A DNA stretch of 64,000 bases from Nocardia nova (GTDB taxonomy: Bacteria > Actinomycetota > Actinomycetes > Mycobacteriales > Mycobacteriaceae), in NCBI RefSeq assembly GCF_002933465.1, contig NZ_PSZE01000020.1, forward strand, positions 51,862 through 115,861, written 5' to 3'. Made by a program: the position numbers and the translations under genes. Below, piece by piece: positions 53,110-62,826 of this stretch; positions within the stretch are counted from its first letter, which is position 1, and the number at the start of each line of letters is the position of its first letter. Under the pieces are notes generated by a model. That model was not told the origin of the DNA and searched no databases. It was given only the letters and a program-made list of their open reading frames with translations.

Positions 53110-53586
53110 ATGAGCACAATTCACTCGCGTCGGCTACCCCTCGGATCCACTGTGGCGCCGCCGCTTTCGACTGTTCCCACGCCCGTCGTCGCGACGGTCG
53201 CCGTCGCGGCCGCGCACCGCCCGCCGTGCGCTGACGGACCCGACGACTGGGACCTCGACGTCGGCACCCCCGACTCCTGGCGCTCCGCGGTCCGGATCTG
53301 CGCGAGCTGCCCACTGCTGACCGAATGTTCCCAGCTCGCAGCATCTTTGATCGCACGCGGCGACGGCCCTCGGGCCATGATCTGGGCCGGGGTCGCCTAC
53401 GACAGCGCCGGCAAGATCGTGGAGAACCTCGATCGGCACCGGACGGCCCCGCTGGATCACAAACGGCCACTGCGGATCATCCGGACCGGTGCGCGACCGG
53501 TCTGTGTGGAACCCGCGCCCGCGACGCCGCGTCGTCGTATCGTGCTGGGGCGCCGGTTGCGACCGGCAGCGACCGGTGGCTGCTGA
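53110..53586 (+). CDS. WhiB-like iron-sulfur protein with variant turn motif
   Basis: 158 residues. Cys40, Cys64, Cys67 and Cys73 are spaced as in WhiB proteins (C-x23-C-x2-C-x5-C) and should hold a 4Fe-4S cluster. In place of the GVWGG turn it has MIWAGVAYD. A basic tail (RRRIVLGRRLRP) may contact DNA. The sigma-binding mode may therefore differ from canonical WhiB proteins. Start ATG 53110 (MSTIHSRRLP), ggag 7 bases upstream; an upstream ATG gives a non-typical extension. Confidence 0.85.
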   Translation: MSTIHSRRLPLGSTVAPPLSTVPTPVVATVAVAAAHRPPCADGPDDWDLDVGTPDSWRSAVRICASCPLLTECSQLAASLIARGDGPRAMIWAGVAYDSAGKIVENLDRHRTAPLDHKRPLRIIRTGARPVCVEPAPATPRRRIVLGRRLRPAATGGC

Positions 53587-53634
53587 GAGCAGTCACCATC
53601 GACAGGCGAAAACTACTGTGACGGTGGGTAATTC

Positions 53635-54528
53635 ATGACTGTGCTGGCGTTGGAAATCGGCCCGGCGGGCTTCGCGGCGACTCGCGTGGCAGAGGATGTC
53701 GGTGCGGACGAAATTCGCAGGGTGCCGATCCCCGCCGCCGGCGCCTGGGAGACCTGCCGGGCCTTGCTGCACGAGATCGCCGGCGGCGAGGATGTCGCGG
53801 CGATCGGCATCGGATCGGCCGGGCCCATCGACATGACCGCCGGCATCGTCGCGCCGACCGCGGTCAAGGAATGGCAAACCGGTTTCGACCTCGTCGATTC
53901 CGTGAAGAAGGCATTTCCCAGCGCGAGTGTGCAACTGGGCCTCGACGGTGTGTGCCTGGCGCTGGCCGAACAGAATTTCGGCGCCACCGGCCAGGTGATG
54001 GACGCGGTGTCGATCGCCGTGTCGGACCGGATCAGTGCTGGGGTGATGGTCGGAGGACTGGTGGTCGTGGGCCGCACCGGAAATGCGGGCCATCTGGGCC
54101 ATCTGCTGGTTCCGGGTTACGACGAACCGTGTGAATGCGGTGGTCGCGGCTGTCTCGAGGCCGTCGCGGGCGGTATCGCCGCGGTGCGGTGGGCTCGGGG
54201 CGGAGGCTGGCCGGGAGCCACAGTGGCAGAACTGGTTTCGGCGGCGCAGTCCGGTGACGAGATCGCGGTCGCGACGTTCGATCGTGTGGGTACCGCGCTG
54301 GGGCGGGCCATCGCCTCCGTCGCGCCGCTGCTCGACGTCGGTCTCGTCGTCGTGGGCGGTTCGATGGCCACGGCCGGACCGGCGCTGTGGAAGCCGCTGA
54401 ATACGGCCGTGGCCACCCACGCCCGGGCGGGCTTCCTGGCCGCATTGCGGGTGGTCCCTTCGGAATTGGACGATCTCGGCGTGCTCGCCGGAGCGGGCGT
54501 GCTCGCCCTGATCGCGGCCCAGGAGTAG
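53635..54528 (+). CDS. ROK family protein (sugar kinase-like)
   Basis: 297 residues. The ROK zinc signature is GNAGHLGHLLV then CECGGRGCLEAVAGG with the family Cys ligands; GIGSAGPIDMTAGIV is the phosphate region. In the catalytic segment the usual NDxNAAALGE reads LDGVCLALAE: the Asp is kept and the neighbouring Asn lost. It lacks the N-terminal helix-turn-helix of ROK repressors, so it is a kinase-type ROK. Substrate unknown. Followed by a strong terminator. Confidence 0.88.
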   Translation: MTVLALEIGPAGFAATRVAEDVGADEIRRVPIPAAGAWETCRALLHEIAGGEDVAAIGIGSAGPIDMTAGIVAPTAVKEWQTGFDLVDSVKKAFPSASVQLGLDGVCLALAEQNFGATGQVMDAVSIAVSDRISAGVMVGGLVVVGRTGNAGHLGHLLVPGYDEPCECGGRGCLEAVAGGIAAVRWARGGGWPGATVAELVSAAQSGDEIAVATFDRVGTALGRAIASVAPLLDVGLVVVGGSMATAGPALWKPLNTAVATHARAGFLAALRVVPSELDDLGVLAGAGVLALIAAQE

Positions 54529-54544
54529 GACCGCCGTCGTCGAT

Positions 54545-54582
54545 CACGGCCGGCCCCGCGCGGTAGGGCGGGGCCGGCCGTG
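54545..54582 (+). terminator. Intrinsic terminator after the ROK gene
   Basis: cacggccggccccgc (54545-54559) pairs perfectly with gcggggccggccgtg (54568-54582), 8-base loop. Nothing more is seen up to the next gene except an A/T-richer promoter area (54590-54720). Confidence 0.85.
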
Positions 54583-54782
54583 AATCCGCATGTTTACCGT
54601 CTGATTACGAAATGGGCGTTCGTTCAGCACGGTTCGCCCGCGGTGACAAGACTGCTGACCAGGGCAGTTCTCCGTCACCTATTGATCGCACCGCTGGATA
54701 ACGGTACATTGGCTAGGTCACAGTGATCGTCTGAACCCGTCGGTCATGAGTGCGGAGGAACGGCTGGTGCAGGGCAAGTGCG

Positions 54783-55931
54783 ATGAGTGACGCGGTGATC
54801 GGATGGACGACGATCGAAACATTGACGCCGGAGACGATGTCGGTCGCCTCGGTCGGGGAAACGCCCCGCGAGTTCGCGGCATGGCAGCGTGTGCTGCAAC
54901 GGCAGCTGGCGAAGATGCCCGCGATCTACGACGGCCTGACGACCGCGCGGATCGCCGAGGCCATGATCTCGGCCCGCGATCACGCGCAGGAGGTCGATCT
55001 GCGGATCGCGACCCGCTCGGGTCCGCATCGGCTGCTGATCAAACCCGTCTTCGGTCCCGCCAGTGACGTCCATGCCATCCGGCTGTGGCTGGGTCCGGCG
55101 ACCGCTGAGGTGCCGGCGCTGCGTCCGGCGGTCGGAGCGTTCTGGGATCTGTCGACACAGACCATCCAGCTGCCGGGGGGTATCGCGCGATTATCGGGAA
55201 TGTCCGCCGAGGAGTATGTGCCGCGAATATCGATCGCTGAACTGTTCCACCGGATGTCGGGATTCGACCGGCACACCGAGGTGCTCGATCTGCTGTACGA
55301 GCCGACCGCCGGCGCCAAGATGCAGTTCGACGTGACCGTCCGTGCCGACGGTGAACGTCCGGGCCGCTGGCGCATCACGATGCGCGCGCGGGACGACGAA
55401 CGATCCAGGGGCGCATGGCTGCTGATCGAGGAGATCGGTGCCGACCGGGCGGCGATGTCGTGGTCCACGCTGGAGCAGGTCGGTCTGCGGGAAGCGCATC
55501 GCCGCGCCGGCACCCATCTGGCTGTGGTGCAACTCGAATACACGAGCATTTCGCACTGGCTGACCGATCCGGCGCCCTGGATCAGGTGGGATTATCTGTT
55601 CCGGCCGATCGACGTCTTCCATCCCGACGATCGCCATCGCCTGCTCGCCCTCGACGAGCGGTTGCGCGCGGGCGACACGGCGGGGGTCACCGTCCGGGCT
55701 TTGAATTACGGTGGCGGCTATACCCCGACCTCCCTGCTGCTCTATCCCTATCCGGGATATTCGGCGCGGCAATTGGCGATCGCCCAGATGGTTCGCGTGG
55801 CCGACGATCTCCCGGTGATGGAGCCGCAGCGGCAGTCCTCGGGGCTACCGCACCTGCACACCCCCATCGGCTACGACGACCAGCTGCGGCATCGCCTGGC
55901 CGGCCGGATGAAGCGCAGCCCCGTGTACTGA
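54783..55931 (+). CDS. PAS/GAF-like sensor protein (DUF5593-like)
   Basis: 382 residues, soluble. Two PAS-like segments: one around residues 110-200 (AFWDLSTQTIQLPGGIARLS, FDVTVRADGERPGRWRITMR) and one around 270-350 (DYLFRPIDVFHPDDRHRLLA, SLLLYPYPGYS). No kinase or cyclase domain follows. The layout is like mycobacterial Rv3651-type proteins, function unknown. It is 32 bases ahead of the secretion module and may belong to it or precede it by chance. Start ATG 54783. Confidence 0.6.
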   Translation: MSDAVIGWTTIETLTPETMSVASVGETPREFAAWQRVLQRQLAKMPAIYDGLTTARIAEAMISARDHAQEVDLRIATRSGPHRLLIKPVFGPASDVHAIRLWLGPATAEVPALRPAVGAFWDLSTQTIQLPGGIARLSGMSAEEYVPRISIAELFHRMSGFDRHTEVLDLLYEPTAGAKMQFDVTVRADGERPGRWRITMRARDDERSRGAWLLIEEIGADRAAMSWSTLEQVGLREAHRRAGTHLAVVQLEYTSISHWLTDPAPWIRWDYLFRPIDVFHPDDRHRLLALDERLRAGDTAGVTVRALNYGGGYTPTSLLLYPYPGYSARQLAIAQMVRVADDLPVMEPQRQSSGLPHLHTPIGYDDQLRHRLAGRMKRSPVY

Positions 55932-55963
55932 GCGCCTTCCCACGGCAGGGAACAGTCCGAAAG

Positions 55964-57010
55964 GTGAATGCCGTTGCCCTCTCTACCATTCCGAGAGTGC
56001 GGGCAATTGCTGGTAGATCGGCGGATTCGGGCGAAGCACTGCTTCGCCGGATGGCCGCGCGACGCCGCCGCGACAACATTGTCGTCGCGGTACTGGCCGT
56101 ACTCGCCGTCCTCGGTGGTGGACATGCCGTCCTGTCGTGGTTCTCGGATCCGCCGCAGGGACCGTCCGATGCGAACACGACGACCCTGATCGGCCATGCT
56201 CAACTCGCGGCATCGTTTGCCGAGGACTTCGTGGTGAGCTACCTCGGTTCGAGCGCGGGGCAGCAGGATCGGATCGCCGAATATGTCGATCCGGGGCAGC
56301 AGATGCGCTTGCCGGCCACCGCGCATCCTGTGAGCGACCCGATGGTCGTCCACGTCAGCCGCACCGAATCCACTGCCAGCGTGGAGATCTGGGCGGTCAC
56401 GGTATCGGTACACCCCGGGCGGACCGGCAGCGTAACCGACGCCCGTCAGTACTACCAGGTCGCGGTATCGGTGACACCGGACGGCCGCAGGCGGGCGCTG
56501 TCGCTACCGGCCGCGGTGGAGCCGCCGGGGCGTGGCCCGGATATCACTCTCGCCTACGGCACGCCCTGTCCCTCGGATACGCCGCTGGCCGATGTCGCCA
56601 CGGGCTTCCTGACTGCCTATCTGACCGGATCGGGGGATGTCGCCCGCTATACGGCCGTCGGCGCCGGAATCACGGCATTGCGCCCGGCTCCGTTCACCGG
56701 CCTCGAGAGCGTCTCGGTCGCGGCGGACGAATCCAGTTGCGGTAGTGGCGGAAACAGCGCGAAAGTGCTCGCTACGGTGGCGCCGAAGGGCAGTGGTGGC
56801 TCCTCGGTCTCGCTGTCGTATCCGCTGACCATGGTGCGCCCCTCCGGACAGTGGCAGATACAAGCCGTCGATCGTGTTCCGGCGCTGACGAATCCGCTCA
56901 CGGTCGTGAACGGCACTGGTCCCGGCGGCGTCGGCGCATCGGCGCCGAGCAGTAGCCAACCCGCCGCACCGACGACGACCGTGCAGATCCCGCCGGCGAC
57001 GCAGAACTGA
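55964..57010 (+). CDS. TcpC-like conjugal transfer protein
   Basis: 348 residues from GTG 55964. One membrane segment (NIVVAVLAVLAVLGGGHAVL, about 42-62), then an extracytoplasmic domain with repeated beta folds (ASFAEDFVVSYLG, ATGFLTAYLTGSGD). Both are typical of TcpC/VirB8-like proteins that form part of the envelope channel in Gram-positive conjugative systems. The tail is Pro/Ser/Thr-rich. First structural gene of the secretion module, 17 bases from the next. Confidence 0.8.
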   Translation: MNAVALSTIPRVRAIAGRSADSGEALLRRMAARRRRDNIVVAVLAVLAVLGGGHAVLSWFSDPPQGPSDANTTTLIGHAQLAASFAEDFVVSYLGSSAGQQDRIAEYVDPGQQMRLPATAHPVSDPMVVHVSRTESTASVEIWAVTVSVHPGRTGSVTDARQYYQVAVSVTPDGRRRALSLPAAVEPPGRGPDITLAYGTPCPSDTPLADVATGFLTAYLTGSGDVARYTAVGAGITALRPAPFTGLESVSVAADESSCGSGGNSAKVLATVAPKGSGGSSVSLSYPLTMVRPSGQWQIQAVDRVPALTNPLTVVNGTGPGGVGASAPSSSQPAAPTTTVQIPPATQN

Positions 57011-57027
57011 TCCGAGAAGGGACGCTC

Positions 57028-57288
57028 ATGCACAATCTCAACGCGCTGCTGTATTACATCCTGCTGGTGGTCCGCGCGCTCGGCATCATCGTCATCACGA
57101 TCCTCGCCATGGGCATCCTCATCTCCGAGGCGGCCAAGTCGAAGTTGTCGCCGACGAAGGTGCTCGGCGTGGTCGGCTCGGCGATCCTCGCGGCGGTGCT
57201 GTTCTGGATGCTGCCGACACTGGTCAACTACGCACGATCCGATGCCACCAGCGTCGTGCCCGATCAACCGGTCGGGCGATACCGATGA
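57028..57288 (+). CDS. Small two-helix membrane protein (VirB2/TrbC-like)
   Basis: 86 residues with two membrane segments (LLYYILLVVRALGIIVITIL, VVGSAILAAVLFWML) and a short loop. Size, topology and position beside a PrgI-like gene suggest a pilin- or TrbC-like component. Ribosome binding site gagaaggg. Overlaps the next gene as ATGA. Confidence 0.65.
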   Translation: MHNLNALLYYILLVVRALGIIVITILAMGILISEAAKSKLSPTKVLGVVGSAILAAVLFWMLPTLVNYARSDATSVVPDQPVGRYR

Positions 57289-57803
57289 CTCAGCTGATCA
57301 AGGTGTACACGCCGATCAAACGGGTGCCCACCATGATCGGCAAAGCGCAGAACGGGCAGAAACTGCCATTCGGGCCGTACACACTTCCGCAGGTGGCCGG
57401 CGGTATCGCGGTCATTCTGGTGACCTCGGTTCTCGCCATGATCGTGCCGGTGAATCCGGCGATCACTTTCGTGGTGGGGCTGATCCTGACGATTGTGGCG
57501 GTGTTCGGCCTGGGGTTGCTGCCCTATACCGGGGTGCGAATGATCTCGCGGGCCATGTGGTTCGGCCGTTTGGTCTTCGTCCGCAAACCTGTGTCGGCCT
57601 CGGGTTTTCCGGTAACCGCCGAATCCGCCCGGCACACCCTGTTCATCGAGGAATCCGTGGTCATCATCTTTCCGGACGGGCCGGCGCCCGAGGCCGCGTC
57701 CGTCGGCCGGTCGGGATCGGGAAATGTCGCCGAGTTGCTTGCTACCCAGTCCGCTTCGCTTCGTGTCGAGGGTAGCCGCGCAGTGGCAGGAGGAGTGCAC
57801 TGA
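57285..57803 (+). CDS. PrgI/VirB3-like membrane protein
   Basis: 172 residues. YTPIKRVPTMIG and GPYTLPQVAGGIAVILVTSV, followed by two membrane segments, are the pattern of PrgI-family proteins of mobile elements (VirB3-like). The C-terminal 80 residues are soluble. It ends exactly at the start of the ATPase gene, with which VirB3-like proteins interact. Confidence 0.75.
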   Translation: MTQLIKVYTPIKRVPTMIGKAQNGQKLPFGPYTLPQVAGGIAVILVTSVLAMIVPVNPAITFVVGLILTIVAVFGLGLLPYTGVRMISRAMWFGRLVFVRKPVSASGFPVTAESARHTLFIEESVVIIFPDGPAPEAASVGRSGSGNVAELLATQSASLRVEGSRAVAGGVH

Positions 57804-60326
57804 ATGGCGTTCGAGCGAGATATCCAGCCCACCGCGGCCATTCGGGGCAATCTGCAATTCACGCACGCCGGATTGGTCACCGCGACGTATTTCATCAATC
57901 CGCTCGGCTACGGATTGCGCAAAGCCGGTGACAAGTTCGACGTGAAGGCGGCCCACCACGCGCTGATCAACAACCTGCCCAACGGCTCGCTCCTGCTGGG
58001 AATTCAGGCGCGGCTCAACACCATCGACGTGCTGGGCAAGATGGTCGAGGGCGTCGATCTCGACGAATGCGAGGATTATGCGCTCGAGGTGGTCGCCGCC
58101 TACGAGCGAGTGCGTGCCATCGTGCCGCAGACCCGGATCTTCCTGCTGTCCATACCCGTCGGATCCAGCGGCCCGGCACTGTCGGGACTGTCGCGGATCT
58201 GGCGCGGCAGCACCACCACGATGGACGCGACCGCCCTGTCACGCGCCGATCTGGAGGCCTACGACGACACCGCGAACGAGATTCTTTCGCGCATCGGCGG
58301 CGATTTCGAACCGGTGCCGGTGCCGGCGGCGTTGTTCCAGTGGCTGTGGGAGCACTATCTGTCCCGGGGCGCGGTCGGCGATCCGGTCGCGCCGACCCGC
58401 GCGGGCGTTCTCGACGATGCCACTGCCGCCGTCTTCCGGTCCGCGGCCCTCGACGAAGGCGCACAGGCCGACAGCACCCGGCGCCTGCGTCCGTCGTTCG
58501 TGCCGGTGATCAAAGTGGTTCAGCCCGACTTCGAGTTCCGGCCGTCCTATCAGGCGATCCTGACGCCCCATTCGTTCCCGTACGCCGGGATGAACTTCCC
58601 CGGCGGCAGCGAATTCCTCAGCGTGCTCGACGGTATGGAAAACGTCACCATCGACTGGGGGATGCGGATCTCCACGCGGCCGGCGGACGCGGTGCTGAAG
58701 AACAACGAGCAGAATCTGCGCCGTCTCGGTGAGCAGATGGATCAACGCGATCAGGAGGTGTCGTTCGCGCAGAACACCTTGATGTCGAAGGTGCAGATGC
58801 TCGGTGAATACAACAATCACTTCGAGGTCAACGGTGGCGAATCGGAGGTTTCGTTCACGACCGTGATCGCGGTCGGCAGCTCCTCGCACGACACCACCAT
58901 GGATGCGGTCAATACCCTCAAGCGCCGATACAAACGCTTTCAGGTGGAGATGACGGCACCCGTCGGCGCTCAGGTCGACCTGTGGTCGATGATGATTCCG
59001 GGCAGTCCACCGCGGCGCGCCTACGACGACTTCGCCCATATCGTGCCGTCGGATATGTGGTCGGGTTTCGTGCCCTTCACCACCAGCCAGATCGGTGACG
59101 ACAGCGGTCCGGTGATCGGCGTCAATTTGCTCTCCGGCCAATTCGAGCCGATTCACTTCGGCATCATGGAAGCGGCGCTGCACGATCTGTCGGCCTCGTT
59201 CGCGGTGACCGGCGAACTGGGTTCGGGTAAATCGTATTTCCTGAAACTGATGGCGGTGCTGGTCCACGATATGGGCGGGCAATTTCTCGCCATCGACCGC
59301 AGTCAGGTCGGGGAGTGGGAACATTTCGCCTCCTCGATCGACAATGCGGTCGTCATCGACCTCAGCAATCCGACCGTGTCGCTGGATCCGCTGCGATTGT
59401 TCGATCCGCGTGTCGCCGGTGAGCGCGCGCTGGACTCGATCCTACCGCTGCTGGACCTGTCGCCCACCAGCGGTGCCGGCGCGCTCATCGGCAGCATGCT
59501 CACTCCGAAAGGTATTGCCGAGCACGGTATTCGGAGCCTGCTCGATCTCTACCGCGTGGTGTGCCGGCTGCGGGACGAGCGCGGCAGTGCCGAGGAGTAC
59601 GCCGATCTCGCCGCCCGGCTGGGAGCCATCGTGGAACGAGTGCCGGTCCTGTTCGATCCCGGCCTGCGACCGCTGCGACTCGACGCCGCGGCCACGGTCA
59701 TCCGCAGCCACAACCTGGCGCTGCCGACCGCGGAAGAACTCGTCACCCCCCACCTCTACAACCGGTTGCCGCTGACCAAGCGCCTGGGCACCGCGCTGTA
59801 CGAATTGGTGGGCGTCACCGCGCGAGAGGCCTTCCTCTCCGACAACGGCCGGTTCGGACTGCTCGTCGGCGACGAGGCGCACCACTTCACCCAGACTCAG
59901 GTGGGATCCGCGGTGACCAGCGACTTCAGTCGCGACGGCCGAAAGCACCTGGCCGCGATCGGCTTGGCCTCACACGATCCGGCCACCGACTTCCAGGGCG
60001 CGGCACACAATCTGATCCCGAACCGGTTCGTCTTCCGGCAGCGCGACGAAACGCTGGCCCGCAACAGCCTGGAATGGCTGGGCGTGGACCTCGACGAGGC
60101 GCCCTTCCTGCTGCAGATTCTGCGCGAGGAGACCTCCCCGCCGATCGGCCCCGGGCGGCAGGTGCCCGAGGAGCGGCGCGGCGAGATGTTCATGCGAGAT
60201 GCGTTGAACCGCATCGGTCGCGGCAAGGTGCTCGGTCCGGCCCGGCCCGATCGCGCCGAGGCCATCAGCAGCACGCCGAATGCCGCGCCCAAGCGCGCGA
60301 TACTGGAAAGACAGGCGGTGCCATGA
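57804..60326 (+). CDS. VirB4/TraC-like secretion ATPase
   Basis: 840 residues. A long N-terminal region with a PrgI/VirB4-like strand pattern precedes the ATPase: Walker A TGELGSGKSYF (about residue 470) and Walker B LLVGDEAHH (about 690), with an arginine-bearing FVFRQRDE nearby. These energise substrate transfer in type IV secretion. It is somewhat similar to Streptomyces SCO6880-neighbour genes. It starts immediately after the previous stop and overlaps the next start as ATGA. Confidence 0.88.
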   Translation: MAFERDIQPTAAIRGNLQFTHAGLVTATYFINPLGYGLRKAGDKFDVKAAHHALINNLPNGSLLLGIQARLNTIDVLGKMVEGVDLDECEDYALEVVAAYERVRAIVPQTRIFLLSIPVGSSGPALSGLSRIWRGSTTTMDATALSRADLEAYDDTANEILSRIGGDFEPVPVPAALFQWLWEHYLSRGAVGDPVAPTRAGVLDDATAAVFRSAALDEGAQADSTRRLRPSFVPVIKVVQPDFEFRPSYQAILTPHSFPYAGMNFPGGSEFLSVLDGMENVTIDWGMRISTRPADAVLKNNEQNLRRLGEQMDQRDQEVSFAQNTLMSKVQMLGEYNNHFEVNGGESEVSFTTVIAVGSSSHDTTMDAVNTLKRRYKRFQVEMTAPVGAQVDLWSMMIPGSPPRRAYDDFAHIVPSDMWSGFVPFTTSQIGDDSGPVIGVNLLSGQFEPIHFGIMEAALHDLSASFAVTGELGSGKSYFLKLMAVLVHDMGGQFLAIDRSQVGEWEHFASSIDNAVVIDLSNPTVSLDPLRLFDPRVAGERALDSILPLLDLSPTSGAGALIGSMLTPKGIAEHGIRSLLDLYRVVCRLRDERGSAEEYADLAARLGAIVERVPVLFDPGLRPLRLDAAATVIRSHNLALPTAEELVTPHLYNRLPLTKRLGTALYELVGVTAREAFLSDNGRFGLLVGDEAHHFTQTQVGSAVTSDFSRDGRKHLAAIGLASHDPATDFQGAAHNLIPNRFVFRQRDETLARNSLEWLGVDLDEAPFLLQILREETSPPIGPGRQVPEERRGEMFMRDALNRIGRGKVLGPARPDRAEAISSTPNAAPKRAILERQAVP

Positions 60327-62788
60327 CCAGCGATACGGGCACCGTGCGCGGCAGGTTCGGTCCGGACTGGGAATTCGAATTCTTCGACCCGGCTCGGTGG
60401 CAGCCGCGCGCGGTGGCCCGCCGATGCTGGGGCTGGATGTCGGCCACTCGGCGCCGGCGCTGGAGCGTCTCTGCGGTGGCCGCGTTCGTCGTGATGGTGG
60501 TGCTGCCGGTGGTGCTCGGTGCGGTGGCCACGGCACAGACGGGGGAGGGGGACGCGGAGGGATCCTCGGTCAACAGTGGACTGAGTTGGATGCATGTACG
60601 CGACTCCTCGGGGGCGGAGTTGTCGAGCTACATCTTTGCGACCAATCACGGCGGGCTGCTTCATCCGGCCAATACCGCACTATCGTTGGTTCTCAGCCTG
60701 GAATTCGCGGGCTGGATGGTCATTGTGACCACCGCGATCTGGCTGATCGGATATGCCTTGAGCTTCGAATGGCTCAACTTGTTCAGTCGTGCTCTCGAAG
60801 GTGTCGCGCACAGTCTCAGCGGCCAGATCGCCACGCCGATGATGTTGGCGGCTGCGGTGACTATCGGAGCGTTCTTCGTGGCGTGGTTCGTGGTCCGCGG
60901 ATTCCATGCCAAGGCCACCATGCAAGTGGTGTCCATGTTGTTGATCGCGGTGGCCGGACCGATATTTCTCGCGGAGCCGCTCGCGGATGTGCTGTCATCG
61001 GACGGCCTGCTCGCCCAGGGGCGCAATATCGGTGTGTCGGTGGCAGCCGGCTTGAACGGCAACAGCAACCCGAACGCGACAGCGCTGGTGCCGCAAATGC
61101 AGGCCGATCTTGCCGACAACTTCGCCCGCCGCCCGTTGCAGGTATGGAATTTCGGTCGCGTCGTCGACACTGATTCCTCGTGCAAGGCAGCGTGGACCTC
61201 GGCGGTGATGAACGGTAGCGAGAAGGCAGTCAAGGAGGGCATGAAGAACTGCGACAAGGCTGCTTACAAGGCGACCGAGAATCCGACGGTTCCGCAGATC
61301 GGGGCGGGCTTGATCCTGTTGGTCGCGGGCACGATCTTGCTGCTGTTCGCCGTCTACTTGTCCCTCAAGATCATCAAAGCCGCGCTGGACACCATCTACC
61401 ACGGCCTCATGTCGATCTTCGGTTTTGCGGCAGGCGGGTTCATATACGGGCCGACCCAGACCTTTCTGGTGCGTAATGTCGTCGACGGGTTCATCGCGGG
61501 TGCGCGAATGGCCTGTTACACGATCTTTTTGGGCGTCTATGTGCTCTTCCTGGGCAATCTGTTCAAGGAAGCGGAGAACGACGTGATGGCGATCTTCGTG
61601 ATCGGCGCCATCGTGGAAGTCATCGCGATCTTCCAGTTGCAGCGTTTGAGCGCCGGGCTGAGTAGCGGGAACGAATGGGTCGCCAATCGTTTCGCGCTTG
61701 CGATGCAGGGCGTTTCGCGCGGCGGCGGAGGCGGAGGCGGCGGTACGGCACTGGGCATGGGGCAGGCCGGAGCAAAGCACAAGCTGGGCGGCGCCGCGAT
61801 GCTGGCGACCCTGGCCGGTGTCAGCACCGTGAGCAATTCCCCACTCACCGAATGGATGTGGGGGCGCACGCGCAGTCCGCTGCGGCCGTTCTCGCGCACG
61901 GAACGCCAGTCGCAGCTCGCCCAGTGGGGGGTGTGGGGCCGGGAGAACTTCGGCGGTCCCGACGGCTTGTACACGCAGTCCTATATGAACCGACATCAGT
62001 TCGCCCACGCGGCCCGACAAGCTGCCGAGGCGGCCGGCGGTGTCGACACCGTCATGGGTGCTTCCGCAGCGATCCAAGGAGTATTCGATTACGGCGGTGG
62101 ACTCGACAGCGCGTGGGGCGCGATGCTCGGCGCCGGATTCACCGATGAGCAAATCATGTCGAATGCGATCCGATCGTGGGGCATCGTCGCGCAGAACGCC
62201 GAGGACGAGACGCTCACCGACAAACATCTCGGCCATGTGGTCTCGGCCATTTCGCGCGCACAGCATTCTGCCAATCGTGTGCTTCGAGGTGAGGGTACGG
62301 CGGAAGAGGCCGCAGCCGATCTGGCGACGCTACAAGCGGCGACCTTCCGGTTTCGGCGCGCGAACCCGGGTGGCGTTACATTGGACGGCGGGGCTCGCCA
62401 TGGCCGAGAGCGACGATTTGTCGAGCAATACATGGCGGCCCCGAGCCAGGAGCAGATCGAGCAACTGCAGCTGGTGGCAAGTGGTGGTAACTCGACCCTG
62501 GCGTCTCTGGCCGGAATCGACGAAACGAGTGCCGACCGGATGCTGATGTGGATCGGTAACGAGCACGCGCGGGTTGTCTCCGCCGCCGTGGACCGGTTGG
62601 TCGACGATCCGGGAAATCCGGGCCATATTCGAGAGGTTCGCCGGGTCATCTCCCACGCGGCCGATACGGACCTTTGGGCGTCGCGGGTCCACCGGACGCC
62701 GTGGAACGCTCCACAGCCGCCCGGCGCCAACCCTCCCAACCCGAACTGGCGACGTGAAATGGGACGCGTCGGTCGCCGCATTCGCTAG
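60323..62788 (+). CDS. VirB6/TrbL-like polytopic membrane protein
   Basis: 821 residues. After a first membrane segment (VAAFVVMVVLPVVLGAVATA) comes an external loop, then about six more segments (TPMMLAAAVTIGAFFVAWFV, LILLVAGTILLLFAVYLSL, MACYTIFLGVYVLFLGN). A Gly-rich hinge (GGGGGGGGT) separates them from a cytoplasmic helical domain of about 330 residues. This is the channel-forming VirB6/TrbL layout. A soluble extension of this size is common in actinobacterial systems. Confidence 0.8.
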   Translation: MTSDTGTVRGRFGPDWEFEFFDPARWQPRAVARRCWGWMSATRRRRWSVSAVAAFVVMVVLPVVLGAVATAQTGEGDAEGSSVNSGLSWMHVRDSSGAELSSYIFATNHGGLLHPANTALSLVLSLEFAGWMVIVTTAIWLIGYALSFEWLNLFSRALEGVAHSLSGQIATPMMLAAAVTIGAFFVAWFVVRGFHAKATMQVVSMLLIAVAGPIFLAEPLADVLSSDGLLAQGRNIGVSVAAGLNGNSNPNATALVPQMQADLADNFARRPLQVWNFGRVVDTDSSCKAAWTSAVMNGSEKAVKEGMKNCDKAAYKATENPTVPQIGAGLILLVAGTILLLFAVYLSLKIIKAALDTIYHGLMSIFGFAAGGFIYGPTQTFLVRNVVDGFIAGARMACYTIFLGVYVLFLGNLFKEAENDVMAIFVIGAIVEVIAIFQLQRLSAGLSSGNEWVANRFALAMQGVSRGGGGGGGGTALGMGQAGAKHKLGGAAMLATLAGVSTVSNSPLTEWMWGRTRSPLRPFSRTERQSQLAQWGVWGRENFGGPDGLYTQSYMNRHQFAHAARQAAEAAGGVDTVMGASAAIQGVFDYGGGLDSAWGAMLGAGFTDEQIMSNAIRSWGIVAQNAEDETLTDKHLGHVVSAISRAQHSANRVLRGEGTAEEAAADLATLQAATFRFRRANPGGVTLDGGARHGRERRFVEQYMAAPSQEQIEQLQLVASGGNSTLASLAGIDETSADRMLMWIGNEHARVVSAAVDRLVDDPGNPGHIREVRRVISHAADTDLWASRVHRTPWNAPQPPGANPPNPNWRREMGRVGRRIR

Positions 62789-62826
62789 GCAGCGGATAAA
62801 CCGAAAGGCTTGTGAGGAGGCTGTCG

